Source: Bacteriovoracaceae bacterium (GTDB lineage Bacteria; Bdellovibrionota; UBA1018). From it: DNA of 34,091 nucleotides. Each line of letters opens with the position of its first letter. The stretch's first letter is position 1. This document shows, piece by piece, positions 1 through 8,432 of this stretch. Location of the stretch: the NCBI GenBank assembly GCA_947500275.1, contig CANMSW010000001.1:1-34091 (forward strand). Reading direction: 5' to 3'. The position numbers and the translations under genes are program-made. The notes under the pieces are model-generated. The model made no database searches. It saw nothing but the letters and a program-made list of their open reading frames with translations, and had not been told where the DNA came from.

Positions 1-105
1 CTGGGCTGCATGGAGCGCAGGCAAGAGCAACGCTACTTTCGTGGGGTAGCGGGGCTCGAGTTTCTTCATTTGTTCGTAAAACTTTGTCGAAAGTATTTTC
101 GCCAT
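1..105 (-). CDS. nuoE: NADH-quinone oxidoreductase subunit E (NuoE), N-terminal fragment
   Basis: Only the first 35 codons are in the window; the gene runs off the left edge. The translation begins MAKILSTKFYEQ and continues through a YP-x-x-x-ALLPALHAAQ stretch, which matches the N-terminal helical region of the 24 kDa, thioredoxin-like 2Fe-2S subunit of complex I. The four cluster cysteines lie beyond the window. The ATG at 105 is preceded by GAGGTG (110-115) at a short spacing, a strong ribosome binding site. It follows nuoD by 49 bases and is the fifth gene of the canonical nuoABCDE operon. NuoE normally works with NuoF and NuoG in the NADH-oxidising arm, so those genes probably lie further left, but this is inference. 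Confidence 0.8.
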   Translation of the reverse strand, partial: MAKILSTKFYEQMKKLEPRYPTKVALLLPALHAAQ

Positions 106-154
106 ACTTCACCTCAAAATGCGCCCAAAGTATGCTGGCGCCGTTGCCCTGCTC

Positions 155-1435
155 TTAGCGGTCTAGTTCGCCAGCGATGATGTTCATACTGCCCAAGAGT
201 CCGACCATATCCGCGATCTTCAAGCCGTCAGAAACTGGCGTGAGGGTCTGAAAATGGTAAAACGAGGGCCCACGAATTCTCATGCGGTGGGCGGCCGGAC
301 CGCCCTTGCTCACGATATAGAATCCGAGTTCGCCATTGGGTGCTTCAAAAGTGGTGTAGGCCTCGCCCGGAGGCACCTCGAAGCCGGTCATGAAAAACTT
401 AAAGTGATGGATCAGACCTTCCATCGTATTGTGAACGACGTCCTTTTCAGGAATGCGAACTCGCTTGTCATCTGCCCAGATCGGACCTTTTTTAATTCGA
501 TCACAGCACTGACTGATAATATTTAAGGACTGCCGAATCTCTTCCATTCGAACCAAATAGCGGTCGAACACGTCGCCATTTTGGGCAATCGGTACATCAA
601 ACTCCATGTCCTTATAAAACATCGATGGCTGGTCGCGCCGCAGGTCGTAGTTCAGGCCCGCCGCCCTTACTGCCGGACCCGTGACACTGTAGGCTTGGCA
701 AAGTTTTGCGTCCATAATGCCGACGCCAATCGTACGCTGACACCAAATTTTATTGCCCGTGAGCAAGGCGTCCATCTCGTCGATGACGACCCGGGTGCGC
801 TTTACCCAGTCTTTAACTTGTTTTTCCCAACCCTCAGGCGCGTCGGCCATCAGGCCACCAATACGAGTGTAAGAGGTGGTCAGTCGTGCACCGCAAAGCT
901 TTTCAATCAGCGTGTAGGCTTCTTCCCGCTGGTGGAATCCATAAAGGAAAAAGGAAAACGCACCCAGGTCGACCGCGTTGATACCGACACAAATGAGATG
1001 GTCGATGACTCGTGCAAGTTCGCAACAAATCATCCGAATCCAGACAGCGCGATCGGGAACCTGAACGCCCATGAGCCGCTCGACCGACATGGCATAGGTC
1101 ACATTGTTCACGAGCGCCGAACAGTAGTTCAACCGATCCGTGTAGACCACGAACTGGTGGTAAGTTCGGTTTTCACCCAGCTTTTCTTTGGCACGATGGG
1201 TGTAACCAAATTCACAGTACGACTTTTCAATCGTTTCACCGTTAATCTTAGCCACCATTCGAAGCGCACCGTGCATCGCTGGGTGCGTTGGACCAATATT
1301 CACGATCACTCGCGAATCACCCCAGAGATCGTCCGGGTCATGGTCCACTGAGTAGTGTCCACCTTGCGGTAAACCCAGGTCGGGGAGTCGTTCGTTTTTC
1401 ATGATGTTCTCGGAGGTCTTCTGGTCGATCGACAT
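155..1435 (-). CDS. nuoD: NADH-quinone oxidoreductase subunit D (49 kDa), canonical copy
   Basis: This is the quinone-site subunit of the complex I peripheral arm. The protein has 426 residues, close to the family norm, and aligns over its whole length. The quinone-contacting His is present in GPTHPAMHG (H55) and the quinone-contacting Tyr in DRLNYCSAL (Y104), the equivalents of Thermus Nqo4 His38 and Tyr87. Other family blocks are visible: TGPAVRAAG, DLRR, EFDVP, DRYLVRMEE and the C-terminal GELDR. The usual H-x-G-x-E-K block reads HRAKEK, a mild variation. The chosen ATG at 1435 has GGAG about ten bases upstream and lies 52 bases after nuoC. It contrasts sharply with the second NuoD-like protein at 10996-12138, which lacks both quinone residues. 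Confidence 0.95.
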   Translation of the reverse strand: MSIDQKTSENIMKNERLPDLGLPQGGHYSVDHDPDDLWGDSRVIVNIGPTHPAMHGALRMVAKINGETIEKSYCEFGYTHRAKEKLGENRTYHQFVVYTDRLNYCSALVNNVTYAMSVERLMGVQVPDRAVWIRMICCELARVIDHLICVGINAVDLGAFSFFLYGFHQREEAYTLIEKLCGARLTTSYTRIGGLMADAPEGWEKQVKDWVKRTRVVIDEMDALLTGNKIWCQRTIGVGIMDAKLCQAYSVTGPAVRAAGLNYDLRRDQPSMFYKDMEFDVPIAQNGDVFDRYLVRMEEIRQSLNIISQCCDRIKKGPIWADDKRVRIPEKDVVHNTMEGLIHHFKFFMTGFEVPPGEAYTTFEAPNGELGFYIVSKGGPAAHRMRIRGPSFYHFQTLTPVSDGLKIADMVGLLGSMNIIAGELDR

Positions 1436-1487
1436 TTACGCTAGCTCCGTGGTTCCAAAATGCGCTCTTAAAGGTTGAAAATCCTGT

Positions 1488-2057
1488 TTAATAATTGAGG
1501 AGCGATGGATCGATCGCCTCAGGGGTCGGGAAAATTTGATATCCGCGAAGAGGATAGTCCTTACGCAATGGATGTCCTTCCCAGCGAACGTCCATAAGAA
1601 TGCGACGAAGATCCGGGTGGCCCTCAAAGCGAACCCCGAACATGTCCCAAACTTCACGCTCAGCCCAGTTCGCGGCGGGCCAAAGACTGATCGCCGTGGG
1701 AACTGCATTTTCCTCATCCGTCCTTACCTTCACCCGAACACGTGACATCGATTTGCGTGAGAGCAGGTTGTAAACAACGTGAAATCGTGGTGCCGACTCC
1801 TCGTCGGTTGCGGTCAAATCAGCGAGAAAGCCGTATTCAAACCCTGCATCGTTTTTCATGAAACCAAGCACATCGATAATTCGGGCTGCTTGGACGAAAA
1901 TGATCGGGACATCAGTGTTCGCTTCTTTTGGAAACAAAACCTCTTCAATGGCGTCGCCAAACTTTTCCTTTAAGGTTTGAACTTGCTTCTTCCAGAGCTC
2001 ACCAAACTTTTCGAGTTGATCGCCATAGATGGTAGGAACGGGTGTGTTAATATCCAT
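1488..2057 (-). CDS. nuoC: NADH-quinone oxidoreductase subunit C (30 kDa), canonical copy
   Basis: A peripheral-arm scaffold subunit that packs against NuoD and NuoB near the quinone pocket. The protein has 189 residues. The C-terminal family signature is complete: WPAANWAEREVWDMFGVRF, then GHPDLRRILM and WEGHPLRKDYPLRGYQ, at about residues 128-175. The N-terminal half carries the usual alpha/beta domain with the LTATDEES block. Unlike some lineages it is not fused to nuoD. It follows nuoB by 66 bases and the ATG at 2057 has only a weak GAGAG-type ribosome binding site. It provides the local reference for the divergent NuoC-like protein at 12149-12676. Confidence 0.95.
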   Translation of the reverse strand: MDINTPVPTIYGDQLEKFGELWKKQVQTLKEKFGDAIEEVLFPKEANTDVPIIFVQAARIIDVLGFMKNDAGFEYGFLADLTATDEESAPRFHVVYNLLSRKSMSRVRVKVRTDEENAVPTAISLWPAANWAEREVWDMFGVRFEGHPDLRRILMDVRWEGHPLRKDYPLRGYQIFPTPEAIDPSLLNY

Positions 2058-2123
2058 TTTTTCCGACTCTCTTGTTCTGGTCTTTCCGGGTAATTGATCT
2101 CTTCGCGAAAAAAAGACTCTGTA

Positions 2124-2639
2124 CTAGGTAATCGACTTCAGAGTTCCTGCGCGGGATTGCCGCTCGCGGCGTTGGGCTACAGTTTCACCTTTTTGAATCT
2201 GCTCCTGAAGACGGATCAAAGAGTGCAAAACGCCCTCAGGCGCTGGAGGACAGCCGGGAACGTAGACATCAACAGGGATGACCGTATCAATCCCTTGAGT
2301 GACGCTATAAACATTGAAGATTCCGCCAGACGAGGCGCACGCACCAAATGACATGACCCACTTTGGTTCACTCATCTGATCATAAACCGTCTTCAAGACC
2401 GGAGCCATCTTGGCGTTAATGATCCCCGCGACAATCAGTAAGTCCGCTTGCCGGGGCGAAAAGCGAATGGCCTCGGCACCAAATCGAGCCATGTCGTAGT
2501 CAGAGCAAAGTGTGGCCATCATCTCGATTCCACAGCAGCTCGTCCCAAACGGAAGAGGAAACAAAGAGTGCTTACGTGCCCAATTTACGACCGCGTCTAC
2601 ACGAGTGGTGAAATATGCTGCTGACCCGTCTTTGCTCAT
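2124..2639 (-). CDS. nuoB: NADH-quinone oxidoreductase subunit B (PSST), canonical copy
   Basis: This subunit holds the terminal 4Fe-4S cluster N2, which passes electrons to quinone. The protein has 171 residues. The cluster ligands are visible as the tandem C35-C36 in TSCCGIEMM, C101 in GACASSGG and C130 in VPGCPPAPE. The FSPRQADLLIVAG block, with the conserved Arg, is also present. The ATG at 2639 has AGGAG seven bases upstream. It is the second gene of the nuoABCDE operon, 46 bases after nuoA. The protein is soluble and is expected at the interface between the peripheral and membrane arms. All conserved positions that I can judge are present, so this copy should be catalytically normal. 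Confidence 0.95.
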   Translation of the reverse strand: MSKDGSAAYFTTRVDAVVNWARKHSLFPLPFGTSCCGIEMMATLCSDYDMARFGAEAIRFSPRQADLLIVAGIINAKMAPVLKTVYDQMSEPKWVMSFGACASSGGIFNVYSVTQGIDTVIPVDVYVPGCPPAPEGVLHSLIRLQEQIQKGETVAQRRERQSRAGTLKSIT

Positions 2640-2685
2640 GTTCTTGCTCCTGCGTGTTGAATCTGAAGTTGGGACTCAGTGACGA

Positions 2686-3045
2686 TCACTCCCACTCCAG
2701 CGCGCCCTTCCGAAGAATGTACCAATAGCCAACAAGAAGGATCGCCGTGAAGACGACCATCTCGACCAAAATGAAAGAGTTTATAGTGAGGAACTTTCTG
2801 TAAACAACGGCCCAGGGGTAAAAGAAGAGAACCTCAACATCGAAAAGAAGAAAAAGGATCGCGACCAAATAGAACCGCACCGAGAATCTCTGGCGCGCGT
2901 CTCCGAGCGGAGGAACCCCGCACTCGAACGGCTGATCCTTCAGCGCATGCTTAATTCGCGGCCCAAGAAGGTGTGTAATCACAAGAACCGCGGCAGCGAC
3001 TAACACGCCCACTGCCATTAGCATCAAGACTGGAATATAGCTCAT
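2686..3045 (-). CDS. nuoA: NADH-quinone oxidoreductase subunit A, canonical copy
   Basis: A small three-helix membrane subunit that frames the quinone entry region. The protein has 119 residues, the usual size. The first helix covers roughly residues 4-27. The conserved loop contains FECGVPP with the family Cys (C42). It is followed by RFSVRFYL, then the second helix with the FDVEVLFFYPW motif carrying D69 and E71. The third helix lies at about residues 89-111. The ATG at 3045 has AGAGGA about ten bases upstream. It is the first gene of its operon, so the promoter should lie in 3046-3270. Together with NuoB, C, D and E it indicates a functional complex I of standard type. Confidence 0.95.
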   Translation of the reverse strand: MSYIPVLMLMAVGVLVAAAVLVITHLLGPRIKHALKDQPFECGVPPLGDARQRFSVRFYLVAILFLLFDVEVLFFYPWAVVYRKFLTINSFILVEMVVFTAILLVGYWYILRKGALEWE

Positions 3046-3187
3046 AGACTAACCATCCTCTGATGTTCGCGCCTGAAGACAACCTCAAGCTCCCTAAAAA
3101 CACACCGAGAGTGACTGAATGAAGACCCACACTCCTCAGTCGCAACGCGAACTTAAGAGCGCAAGCCTCAATCACAACCTCTCGATT

Positions 3188-3267
3188 AGAGCTTTCGCTC
3201 TCAAGAGTACACGAGGAGCTTAAAACATTTGTAGGCTTTTATAGCGATGCGGCGTGTCCTAGGCCAA
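3188..3267 (-). promoter_or_regulatory. Candidate promoter and leader hairpin upstream of nuoA
   Basis: On the minus strand a TTGGCC box (3262-3267) is followed after 18 bases by TATAAA (3238-3243). This gives a plausible sigma-70-type promoter just downstream of the preceding operon's terminator. The leader before nuoA would be about 190 bases. It contains a small hairpin, AGAGC-GAAA-GCTCT on the minus strand (3188-3201), with a GNRA tetraloop. The promoter call rests on pattern and position only. I see nothing else recognisable between 3046 and 3270. Confidence 0.4.
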
Positions 3268-3270
3268 GTG

Positions 3271-3300
3271 AAAAACGGGGGCCTCCTCTGTCGGGCCCCC
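3271..3300 (-). terminator. Rho-independent terminator after the second nuo operon
   Basis: On the minus strand a perfect 7-bp GC stem (GGGGGCC paired with GGCCCCC, spanning 3277-3300) is followed by G and five Ts (3271-3275). It sits 9 bases after the stop of the NuoN-like gene. It separates the 11-gene divergent operon from the canonical nuoA-E operon. Confidence 0.85.
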
Positions 3301-3309
3301 ATAAAAGTG

Positions 3310-4833
3310 TCAGGGAAACATCAGTCCCTGGGTTGCGCGCTCAAGGAGGCGGAAAAGTGCGTCCGAAAAAATGGCCGCCGTGATCAGAGGAAAAAGAAAG
3401 AGCCCCATGAAGAGCCGCTGCCCGCGGACCCGTGCGGGGGTGGGTAGCCAAACTCGCTCATCGACCAACGGTGATCCCGGCGCAACAGTCTGGGTTGCAA
3501 ACCCACCCATCAAACTGAAGATCAATCTTCCAGCGGCTAGGGTGTTCAGCGCTATCGCAGCGACCCCGGCCGCGGCGAGCCCGTACCACTCGTGATCCAC
3601 TGCCGATCCCAAAAGGGCAAACTTGCCGACAAAGCCTGGCATGGGGGGAAGTCCGATGAGTGCGCAGAGACAAAGCACGAGGGCGATGCTTTCCGGTACG
3701 TTCGCTTGAAACGCTCCCCGCAGCCGATTGAGCGCATCCGAGCCCAGACGATCTACAAAAATCTGGAGAACGAATAGTGCCCCCATGAGGCCAACAAGGC
3801 TTACAAAAAATGAGTAGAGAACCGCAGAGAGGCCCTCCTGATCGAGCACAAGAATTCCTAAAAGACTAAACCCCGCTTCGGTGAGCGCAAGAGTCGCGAT
3901 CATTCGGCGTCCTGAGGTCTGCCCCAGTGCGAGCACGGGGCCAATCAAGAGACTAAACGCCACCAGCACGGCCATCGGTCCTGTCCAGTCGAACTGTCCA
4001 AGGATGGTCCAATGCCGAGCTGGGCCAGCCGAATCCATTTCAACGGTACCGAAAACCTGGGTTAATACGCGTATCCATGCGACCAATCCGCCTGCACGCG
4101 TCGCTACGGAAATGAAAGATGAAGAGGGAGTAGGAGGCCCCTCAAGCGCATCGGCAAACCAAGTATGAAATGGAAATGCGGCTACATAGAAGGACAAGCC
4201 CATCAGCAAAAAAAGCCAGACCATCGCACCCGCCTGAATACTCAAGGGCGCAGCCACCAGGGCTGCGTGAATCTGGTCCAGGCGCGTCGAATGGGTTGCG
4301 CTAAAAAGAAGAGCGATTCCAAATAGCAAGAAAGTTCCAGACACTACCGATAGGACCAGGTACTTCACGGCTGCCTCTGTTGACCGCACTGATCCCGTTC
4401 CGAAGGCCGCCAAGAAGCCACAAGAAACACTCAGAAGCTGCAAGCAGGCCCAAATCAGAAAGAGGTCTGAAGCCGATGAAAGGACTGTCAGCGCCAGTGC
4501 CCCGCCCAAGACAAGAATCTGGAATTCAGGGCGCCGATGTTGAGCAATTTCGTCAGAAAGCTGGGCGGAACCGACCGCGTAGAGTGCCAGCACTATAGCC
4601 AAGACCTTAAAAAAGACTGCGACACCATCTACTTTTACGCTGCCCTGAAACCCCGCAGATATGCCGAAGCGGGCGATAAGAAACACCTGAAGAAGTGCTC
4701 CCACTAGGCCAAAAACAATCGTCAACCAACCGACCCTGATTCGCTCGCCCCGATAGCCGAGCTCCCCCAAGACGGCGCCTACCATCGTGATCAAAATGAA
4801 TACTTCCGGTAATAAAATCAGAAAATCATTCAT
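3310..4833 (-). CDS. nuoN: NuoN-like membrane subunit of the divergent complex I paralog
   Basis: A 507-residue antiporter-like subunit with about 14 membrane segments. Family landmarks are clear: VDGVAVFFKVLA near residue 68, the block around residues 128-137, PFHTWFADALEGPPTP near 221-236 and LPPMPGFVGKFALL near 395-408. The ion-channel residues are only partly kept. The TM5 Glu (E. coli NuoN E133) is Q132. The TM7 Lys (K217) is Y216. The next Lys (K247) is R246. The last-channel Lys is retained as K404. The AYSSIAH-type block reads ATLALTE. The gene is last in its operon, starts 9 bases after the NuoM-like gene and is followed by a terminator. It is the least degenerate of the three antiporter-like subunits. 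Confidence 0.85.
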   Translation of the reverse strand: MNDFLILLPEVFILITMVGAVLGELGYRGERIRVGWLTIVFGLVGALLQVFLIARFGISAGFQGSVKVDGVAVFFKVLAIVLALYAVGSAQLSDEIAQHRRPEFQILVLGGALALTVLSSASDLFLIWACLQLLSVSCGFLAAFGTGSVRSTEAAVKYLVLSVVSGTFLLFGIALLFSATHSTRLDQIHAALVAAPLSIQAGAMVWLFLLMGLSFYVAAFPFHTWFADALEGPPTPSSSFISVATRAGGLVAWIRVLTQVFGTVEMDSAGPARHWTILGQFDWTGPMAVLVAFSLLIGPVLALGQTSGRRMIATLALTEAGFSLLGILVLDQEGLSAVLYSFFVSLVGLMGALFVLQIFVDRLGSDALNRLRGAFQANVPESIALVLCLCALIGLPPMPGFVGKFALLGSAVDHEWYGLAAAGVAAIALNTLAAGRLIFSLMGGFATQTVAPGSPLVDERVWLPTPARVRGQRLFMGLFLFPLITAAIFSDALFRLLERATQGLMFP

Positions 4834-4842
4834 AGCTCAGCC

Positions 4843-6429
4843 TCAATTAAACGAAGAAAGCATCGCCAAAACGGTCGGTCTGACTAAATCGAGTAAGGGC
4901 TTCGGATAAACACCAAAGCCGACGAGTGCGATGACAACCGGAATCAAATAAAGCTTCTCCCGGGGACGAAGGTCTTCAAATGCGGCCGTGAGGGCTGTCG
5001 TTTGTCCCAAGAATACACGCCGGTACATGTTGAGGATCGTATAGGTCCCTAGAAGAAGCGCACCCCCAGCCGCAATCACGACGAATGGATGGAAAGAATA
5101 GCCACCAATCACGAGAAGCGCATGAGAGACAAAACCACCCACGCCCGGAACCCCTAAGATTGAGGCCGAAGCGATCGCTGCCACCAATGCTGCCCCCGGT
5201 GCTCCTAGGGCAACTCCACCTAATGTAGAATCTTTCGACTCCGTATCGGCCGTAAAGAGCTCACTTCGGGTTCTCTCTGATATTACTCCAACCAAAAGAC
5301 CAAGGGCGGCCAGCGCCAAGCCCACCACGAGTTGCTGATAAACGGCGCCCACGAAGCCTGCCTGGCTAAGCGAGCCCACGCCCATCAACAAAAGGCCCAG
5401 TTCCCCGAGCGCAACAAACGCGAGCAGCGATCGAAGGCCTCTTTGTGCAACTGCGCACACACCACCGACCAACAAATTAACAACCCCGACCACAACGACT
5501 GCTGAGGCCACCTTGCCCAAGGTTTCTGGAAATAACTGAGTCGAGAGCCGCATAAAAATAGAAGGAGCAACGGCGAGCACAGTAACCACCGATGCGACCA
5601 AAACAGTGGCCGGCGCCTCTACGGCAACCTTAGTGAACCATCCATGAAAGGGCCATATCGGAGCGCGTAATATAAGTCCGCTGGTCATCAGAAAAAACGC
5701 TAAATCAGAAGTGCTCACATTGTAGCCAAGAATCTCAAACCCGGCACCACGGATCCCCCCCTGAGCGAGCAAACGAAGCGAGAACGTGTTCGGTTCAGCT
5801 GAATAATAGACAACGAGAAGCGCGCCGAAAAAAAGCGCGTTTCCAAGGGCAGCCGTAACGATACTCCTAAAGGCGGCTGACTCCCGATCTGCGCCACCCC
5901 AAATCCCGATAAGAAAATAGAAGGGCAGAGCGGACATCGACCAAAAAAAGAAAAGAAGAAACAGATCTTGGGCGCAAACGGCACCAAGCAAGGATGCCTG
6001 TAAAATGAGGAGGAGTCCGTGAATTCCGCGCCTTCCAGCGCCTCGGGTCCATTCGGCAGCGATCAAGAGCGGAAAAACCAGAGAAATCAGAATCACGACA
6101 GGGGCGCTCAGACCATCTAGCCCAAGTTCATAACTAATCGCATAGGAACCAATCCAGGGTAAAGACTCGACAATCTGGGGTTCGGCAACCTTAGGATGCA
6201 TCGACGCCACAAGGACTACACCGCAGATTGCGCTCGCTAAACTTGCACTCAGGGCGGCCCAACTCGCTGACCCCTCTCCTAATCGACTTGGCTTAGCAGA
6301 AACATCAGCGCTGGGGCTGTTCGTCTCTCCATCTCGACTCGAGGCGGGAACTTGGCCTCCAATCACGGTCTGAAGAATAGCGCCCAAAACGGGCGTTGCG
6401 AGCATAAATGTGATGAGATGCTGAACCAA
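4843..6429 (-). CDS. nuoM: NuoM-like membrane subunit of the divergent complex I paralog
   Basis: A 528-residue antiporter-like subunit that aligns with NuoM from LGLDGLSAP (residue 102) onward. Conserved frames remain, such as FYFLIGIWGG and FHGWF, but charged residues are replaced at aligned positions. E144 (E. coli NuoM numbering) is S164 in FFFWSMSALPF. K234 is R255. LPDAH reads FTKVA. K265 is A286. H322 is E in LGELG. H348 is V. The TM12 Glu of FVGEF is H in FVSHA. A polar, Ser-rich loop occupies about residues 25-57. The start is TTG, chosen because GGAGGT lies five bases upstream; the first ATG is eight codons later. It follows the NuoL-like gene by 52 bases. Confidence 0.85.
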   Translation of the reverse strand: MVQHLITFMLATPVLGAILQTVIGGQVPASSRDGETNSPSADVSAKPSRLGEGSASWAALSASLASAICGVVLVASMHPKVAEPQIVESLPWIGSYAISYELGLDGLSAPVVILISLVFPLLIAAEWTRGAGRRGIHGLLLILQASLLGAVCAQDLFLLFFFWSMSALPFYFLIGIWGGADRESAAFRSIVTAALGNALFFGALLVVYYSAEPNTFSLRLLAQGGIRGAGFEILGYNVSTSDLAFFLMTSGLILRAPIWPFHGWFTKVAVEAPATVLVASVVTVLAVAPSIFMRLSTQLFPETLGKVASAVVVVGVVNLLVGGVCAVAQRGLRSLLAFVALGELGLLLMGVGSLSQAGFVGAVYQQLVVGLALAALGLLVGVISERTRSELFTADTESKDSTLGGVALGAPGAALVAAIASASILGVPGVGGFVSHALLVIGGYSFHPFVVIAAGGALLLGTYTILNMYRRVFLGQTTALTAAFEDLRPREKLYLIPVVIALVGFGVYPKPLLDLVRPTVLAMLSSFN

Positions 6430-6434
6430 GGACC

Positions 6435-6440
6435 ACCTCC
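6435..6440 (-). promoter_or_regulatory. Strong Shine-Dalgarno that fixes a TTG start for the NuoM-like gene
   Basis: GGAGGT on the minus strand lies five bases before TTG at 6429. No ATG or GTG in frame is at a suitable distance, so the TTG start is preferred. Confidence 0.6.
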
Positions 6441-6481
6441 ACGACTAAAGGCACTCAGGCCTCCAGTTCAGGGCATAAGAG

Positions 6482-8425
6482 CTATTGTTGACTTACCAAG
6501 AAATGTATCAGCAGAGATATTCCTGCGCCAATTGCGAACGTCACGTACCATTGAAGATTCCCAGTGTGAGCAGACTGTACTGCCCCCGTAGCAGCGGTCG
6601 ATAGCGCGTAAGCAACTCGTGCGATCAGATTACTCAACGCACGATCTACCTTCCCAAAAGCGCGCCCAGCAGACTGCACACCGCGGTTTAAAACATAAGG
6701 CGCCCAAGTGTTTGAAAACTTTTCATCAATCCAGGTTTGCAGGTGCCGTCCTACAAACCTAAATGCGTCGGCGAGACCCGCGAATGCTCTCTCCGTTCCG
6801 TACCCGCCCGAGACAAAGGCCGAGAGCCGTGGCGCGTAGGCCACAAACTTGCGAAACGGGCCAATACCTGATGCCCCATTCCACCAAGCGATCAAGATGG
6901 AGGTCAACAAAAGCGCGAAGTGTACACCTATGACGAGAGTGTTGACGCTGTCGCCGCGACCGTTAGGGGAAATCCGCTCGAGCACCGAGCCCAGCACTCG
7001 GTCAGAGAAAATACTTGCGTCAAGACCGGTGAGTGTTCCGTTCCAAAAAACCCCAAACCCAACGAAAATTACTAAAACAGGAATTGATAACCAGCGCCCC
7101 TGAATAAAACTTTTTTCGCTCTCATGCTTAAAGGCGGTTCCCAGTTGCCAGGCTACCCGAGCGCCACATGCGGAAACGAGAAAGCTGCACAAAAGAACGA
7201 CCGCCGCGCGAGCGGGCGACTGTTGCATAGATTCAGCATAAAGGGCCACAAACCCTCCTGCGGAAGCAAAAAGAAGTCCGCCGGCCGAAGAAAACGCCCC
7301 AAGCAGAGCCACCGAAAGTAACCAATTCGAACCATTTTTAGTGCTTTTCGATGACTTTTCGATCGCGCAGTCCACCTTTTTTGCAGCGCCGTCGGCCAAG
7401 AGGGCCCACCCTAAACTTACGGTCACCGCAGTCAAACAGATTGGAACTGCTACATGGGCGCCGACAAAACCCAAAGATGCAAAGGATACCATTCCAATGG
7501 CTGAGAGCCAGAGAGACGCCGCGTTCATCCAGTTGTTTTGAAAGAAACTTGAAGTGGCCGCTAGAATCGCTGCCAAAGAGCCAATCCAACCCAAGGCTGT
7601 CTCTAGTCCTGCAGCGCGGATGAGCGACTCGTTCCTGATGAGCGCTCCCAGTGAAACCCAAAGCGGTGCAGCCTGTGCTATATAAATCCGCGTTAGCGGT
7701 CCCGAGGGGGCATGCCGAGTGAGTCGACCCAAGAGCGGGAACGGTTGAGCAAAAACGAAGATTCCCGCGAGCAACAGAATAGGACCTAAACCTTTGGCTG
7801 CGACGGCCGGAGTCAGGCTTTGAATGTGCGTGATTGCGCCTGCGCCCAGTACTGCAAGCAGAATCGCGCTAATTCTCTCAATACCAAATGACATCATGAA
7901 TTCAGCGCCTTCAGGGTCCCGCCAGTGACCACCAAGTGCTATGACTCCACCGAGTGCAGCAAAGACCATCCCTAAAAAGGATGCCCACGGCGTGATTCCC
8001 GACCATGCTAGGACCGAACCCATGAGTGAAAAGCCTATTGCTGATGCAAACCTTCCTACCCCAGTCCACCTCTGCCTTGCCCAAACGTAGACCTGTAGTA
8101 GGACTGCAAGCGTAGCCGCTGCAATTCCCGACGACACCCCAAGGACGTCGACACTCATTCCAAACCGAATCGCAAGACCCTGTCTTCGAGGTAAGATCCA
8201 TCCCGATATCCAGTCAAAAGAGGATTGATCCTCGAGACTGAGATCATAGCCCAACCAACCCAAAAGGACGAGCAGCCCTACGCTGGCAATTAGGACCGGC
8301 ACACTCGCTAGTGTCGGGATTCTTCTTCCGAAGAAAAACGCGAGCAGGCTTGCGAAACCCAAAAAGAGTATTCCGAGAGCGAGCGGTTCGGGAGAATGCA
8401 GGAGTGGACTAAGATCACTTTTCAT
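6482..8425 (-). CDS. nuoL: Highly divergent NuoL-like subunit of the complex I paralog
   Basis: The protein has 647 residues and many membrane segments. It is recognised by position between NuoK- and NuoM-like genes and by a weak full-length alignment. One anchor is HWRDPEGAEFMM, matching the YTDP block after TM5. The C-terminal long amphipathic arm and last helix are also kept (about residues 545-645, ending with a TGNLQWYV block). Channel residues of E. coli NuoL are replaced: E144 by V, K229 by F, H254 by A, H334 by T, H338 by V, K342 by W and K399 by L. The DIKR block reads NWMN. The lateral arm survives although the ion path does not. It starts 7 bases after the NuoK-like gene. NuoL identity is fairly sure, function is not. 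Confidence 0.75.
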   Translation of the reverse strand: MKSDLSPLLHSPEPLALGILFLGFASLLAFFFGRRIPTLASVPVLIASVGLLVLLGWLGYDLSLEDQSSFDWISGWILPRRQGLAIRFGMSVDVLGVSSGIAAATLAVLLQVYVWARQRWTGVGRFASAIGFSLMGSVLAWSGITPWASFLGMVFAALGGVIALGGHWRDPEGAEFMMSFGIERISAILLAVLGAGAITHIQSLTPAVAAKGLGPILLLAGIFVFAQPFPLLGRLTRHAPSGPLTRIYIAQAAPLWVSLGALIRNESLIRAAGLETALGWIGSLAAILAATSSFFQNNWMNAASLWLSAIGMVSFASLGFVGAHVAVPICLTAVTVSLGWALLADGAAKKVDCAIEKSSKSTKNGSNWLLSVALLGAFSSAGGLLFASAGGFVALYAESMQQSPARAAVVLLCSFLVSACGARVAWQLGTAFKHESEKSFIQGRWLSIPVLVIFVGFGVFWNGTLTGLDASIFSDRVLGSVLERISPNGRGDSVNTLVIGVHFALLLTSILIAWWNGASGIGPFRKFVAYAPRLSAFVSGGYGTERAFAGLADAFRFVGRHLQTWIDEKFSNTWAPYVLNRGVQSAGRAFGKVDRALSNLIARVAYALSTAATGAVQSAHTGNLQWYVTFAIGAGISLLIHFLVSQQ

Positions 8426-8432
8426 AGGCGCT

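Noticed and set aside
581..1351. A 256-codon open frame on the plus strand antisense to nuoD.
   Set aside because: It lies wholly inside a strongly conserved gene on the other strand, its translation resembles no family and it has no independent ribosome binding site.
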